Of a stretch of 64,000 bases of DNA, positions 63,213 through 64,000 are shown in pieces (the first letter of the stretch is position 1; the number at the start of each line of letters is the position of its first letter). The DNA is taken from NCBI GenBank assembly GCA_934757245.1, contig CAKVLH010000003.1, positions 1 to 64,000 on the forward strand. The letters are read 5' to 3'. Origin of the DNA: an uncultured Candidatus Melainabacteria bacterium (GTDB lineage: Bacteria; Cyanobacteriota; Vampirovibrionia; Gastranaerophilales; Gastranaerophilaceae). The translations under genes and the position numbers were made by a program. A model generated the notes under the pieces. The model was given only the letters and a program-made list of their open reading frames with translations, had not been told where the DNA came from and searched no databases.

Positions 63213-63926
63213 TTACAACTTAAAACCTGTTGAAAAATTAATTGCAGAGCTTTGTCTTCCGTTAGAATAATATGATTGAGCAACGCCCAATTCAAATTTC
63301 AATGATTCTGCGTATTTTTTTAATGCAGGTGTGTAAACTAAGGTTATTTCGTTTTTATTTTTTGGTCTGCTTACATAATTAGTAAACGAATTTTTTAACG
63401 TCAATTTATCAGTTATGTGCCATTCCGGAGTTATACGAACCGTACCATATTGCGTACCGACGTCTTGAGAAGATGATTGCCTAAATTTTGTATCTAAAGA
63501 AAAATACTTAGGAGAATCGTATCTTAGAAAAACACCGGTAGTAGATTCGATTTGAGAAAAAGAGATTTCTTCACCCCAAAGCGAACCATAAGTAACCCCT
63601 TTTCCGATTTGATCAGACAATGTTCCGCTGAGAGGAAGAATGTCTTTCAAATTATTTCTGCTTACTGACGCCCTTGCAAGGGCACTCCTGGGCGTGTTAG
63701 TGTTTGTTGTAATATTTAAGACACCGACTGGAAGCGTAAGTGAACGTTGTGGGATATTTACCTTTGGTTTGTCAACATTTTCGTCAAGATAAATCGTTTC
63801 CACAGGATTGTCATCGTATTCAACCTGTCCTTGTAGCTTGTATGTTTCCTTGATTCGCGCTTCTTCCGCAAAGGCCGGCGCAAGATTTAAAAACAATAAA
63901 GCTATAATAAAAAATCGTCTTAGCAT
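63213..63926 (-). CDS. Exported beta-rich protein, probable outer-membrane protein
   Basis: 237 residues. MLRRFFIIALLFLNLAPAFA is a Sec signal peptide (AFA-E). Residues ~20-110 are a Pro/Thr-rich plug-like or linker part, and the rest alternates polar and hydrophobic strands (FSLDTKFRQS, YGTVRITPEW, LTLKNSFTNYV, ESLKFELGVAQSYYS), ending in FSTGFKL, where an aromatic near the end fits beta-barrel insertion. It lies 29 nt upstream-ordered before the divIC-like gene. The family is not recognised. Confidence 0.65.
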   Translation of the reverse strand: MLRRFFIIALLFLNLAPAFAEEARIKETYKLQGQVEYDDNPVETIYLDENVDKPKVNIPQRSLTLPVGVLNITTNTNTPRSALARASVSRNNLKDILPLSGTLSDQIGKGVTYGSLWGEEISFSQIESTTGVFLRYDSPKYFSLDTKFRQSSSQDVGTQYGTVRITPEWHITDKLTLKNSFTNYVSRPKNKNEITLVYTPALKKYAESLKFELGVAQSYYSNGRQSSAINFSTGFKL

Positions 63927-64000
63927 ATCAATATTTTAGTTTAAAGAAATATCTATTTCAATAATTTTAGTTCAAAAATTTTTATAATTTTATTACCGGT

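Overview
Organism. The DNA is AT-rich and uses standard bacterial genes with Shine-Dalgarno (SD) starts. It carries lipid A genes (lpxB, lpxI), so the cell has a Gram-negative outer membrane. It also has genes more usual in Firmicutes and Cyanobacteria (RbgA/YlqF, Mini-RNase III, U32 peptidase-type protein) and several large proteins with a short Phe-(x)-Phe-Lys/Arg/Asn-Gly tag and no signal peptide. Together this suggests a gut-type non-photosynthetic cyanobacterial relative (Melainabacteria/Vampirovibrionia, order Gastranaerophilales). This assignment is inference from gene content; no rRNA is present.

Core part, 1-33.7 kb. In order: birA-oadG-oadA (biotin ligase plus a Na+-pump-type biotin decarboxylase); lineage-type proteins of unknown function mixed with degenerate M16-peptidase-like proteins; radA with a LysM protein; a TPR protein and a lipoprotein; tag; rplS-rbgA; lpxI-lpxB; a (GTA)17 tract ahead of a small ORF and a 453-residue protein; rplJ-rplL with promoter, leader and attenuator; a TagA/WecG-type glycosyltransferase with an orphan N-terminal transketolase subunit; an SpoU-type methyltransferase and an M24 peptidase with an in-frame GC-rich insert; a 130-bp MITE-like element; PpiC, an XRE regulator, a type IV pilin-like protein, a U32 protein, and a DUF4127 protein.

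Accessory part, 33.7-61.1 kb. It is bounded on the right by tRNA-Asn (anticodon GUU). The tRNA 3' end plus its terminator (71 nt) is repeated at 38,897-38,967, so 38.97-61.09 kb looks like an island integrated at the tRNA. It holds: a DUF1643/PD-(D/E)xK gene pair; a Mu-type transposition module (MuA with an apparent AUU start and a -1 frameshift at a U_UUA_AAA heptamer, MuB, and a third protein sharing the MuA-type N-terminal DNA-binding domain); a three-ORF STAND-NTPase/nuclease operon (candidate anti-phage system); small genes plus a terminase-small-subunit-like HTH protein; and a restriction-modification locus with two different DNA methyltransferases and a convergent nuclease-helicase. Left of the repeat, 34.4-38.6 kb is a second restriction-modification module (methyltransferase plus PD-(D/E)xK nuclease) beside a decayed recombinase. 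Two related small genes (38,384 and 53,662) each lie divergent to the methyltransferase gene of one of these modules.

Right edge, 61.2-64 kb, returns to core genes: Mini-RNase III, a TPR protein, a DivIC/FtsB-like protein and a secreted beta-rich, probably outer-membrane protein.
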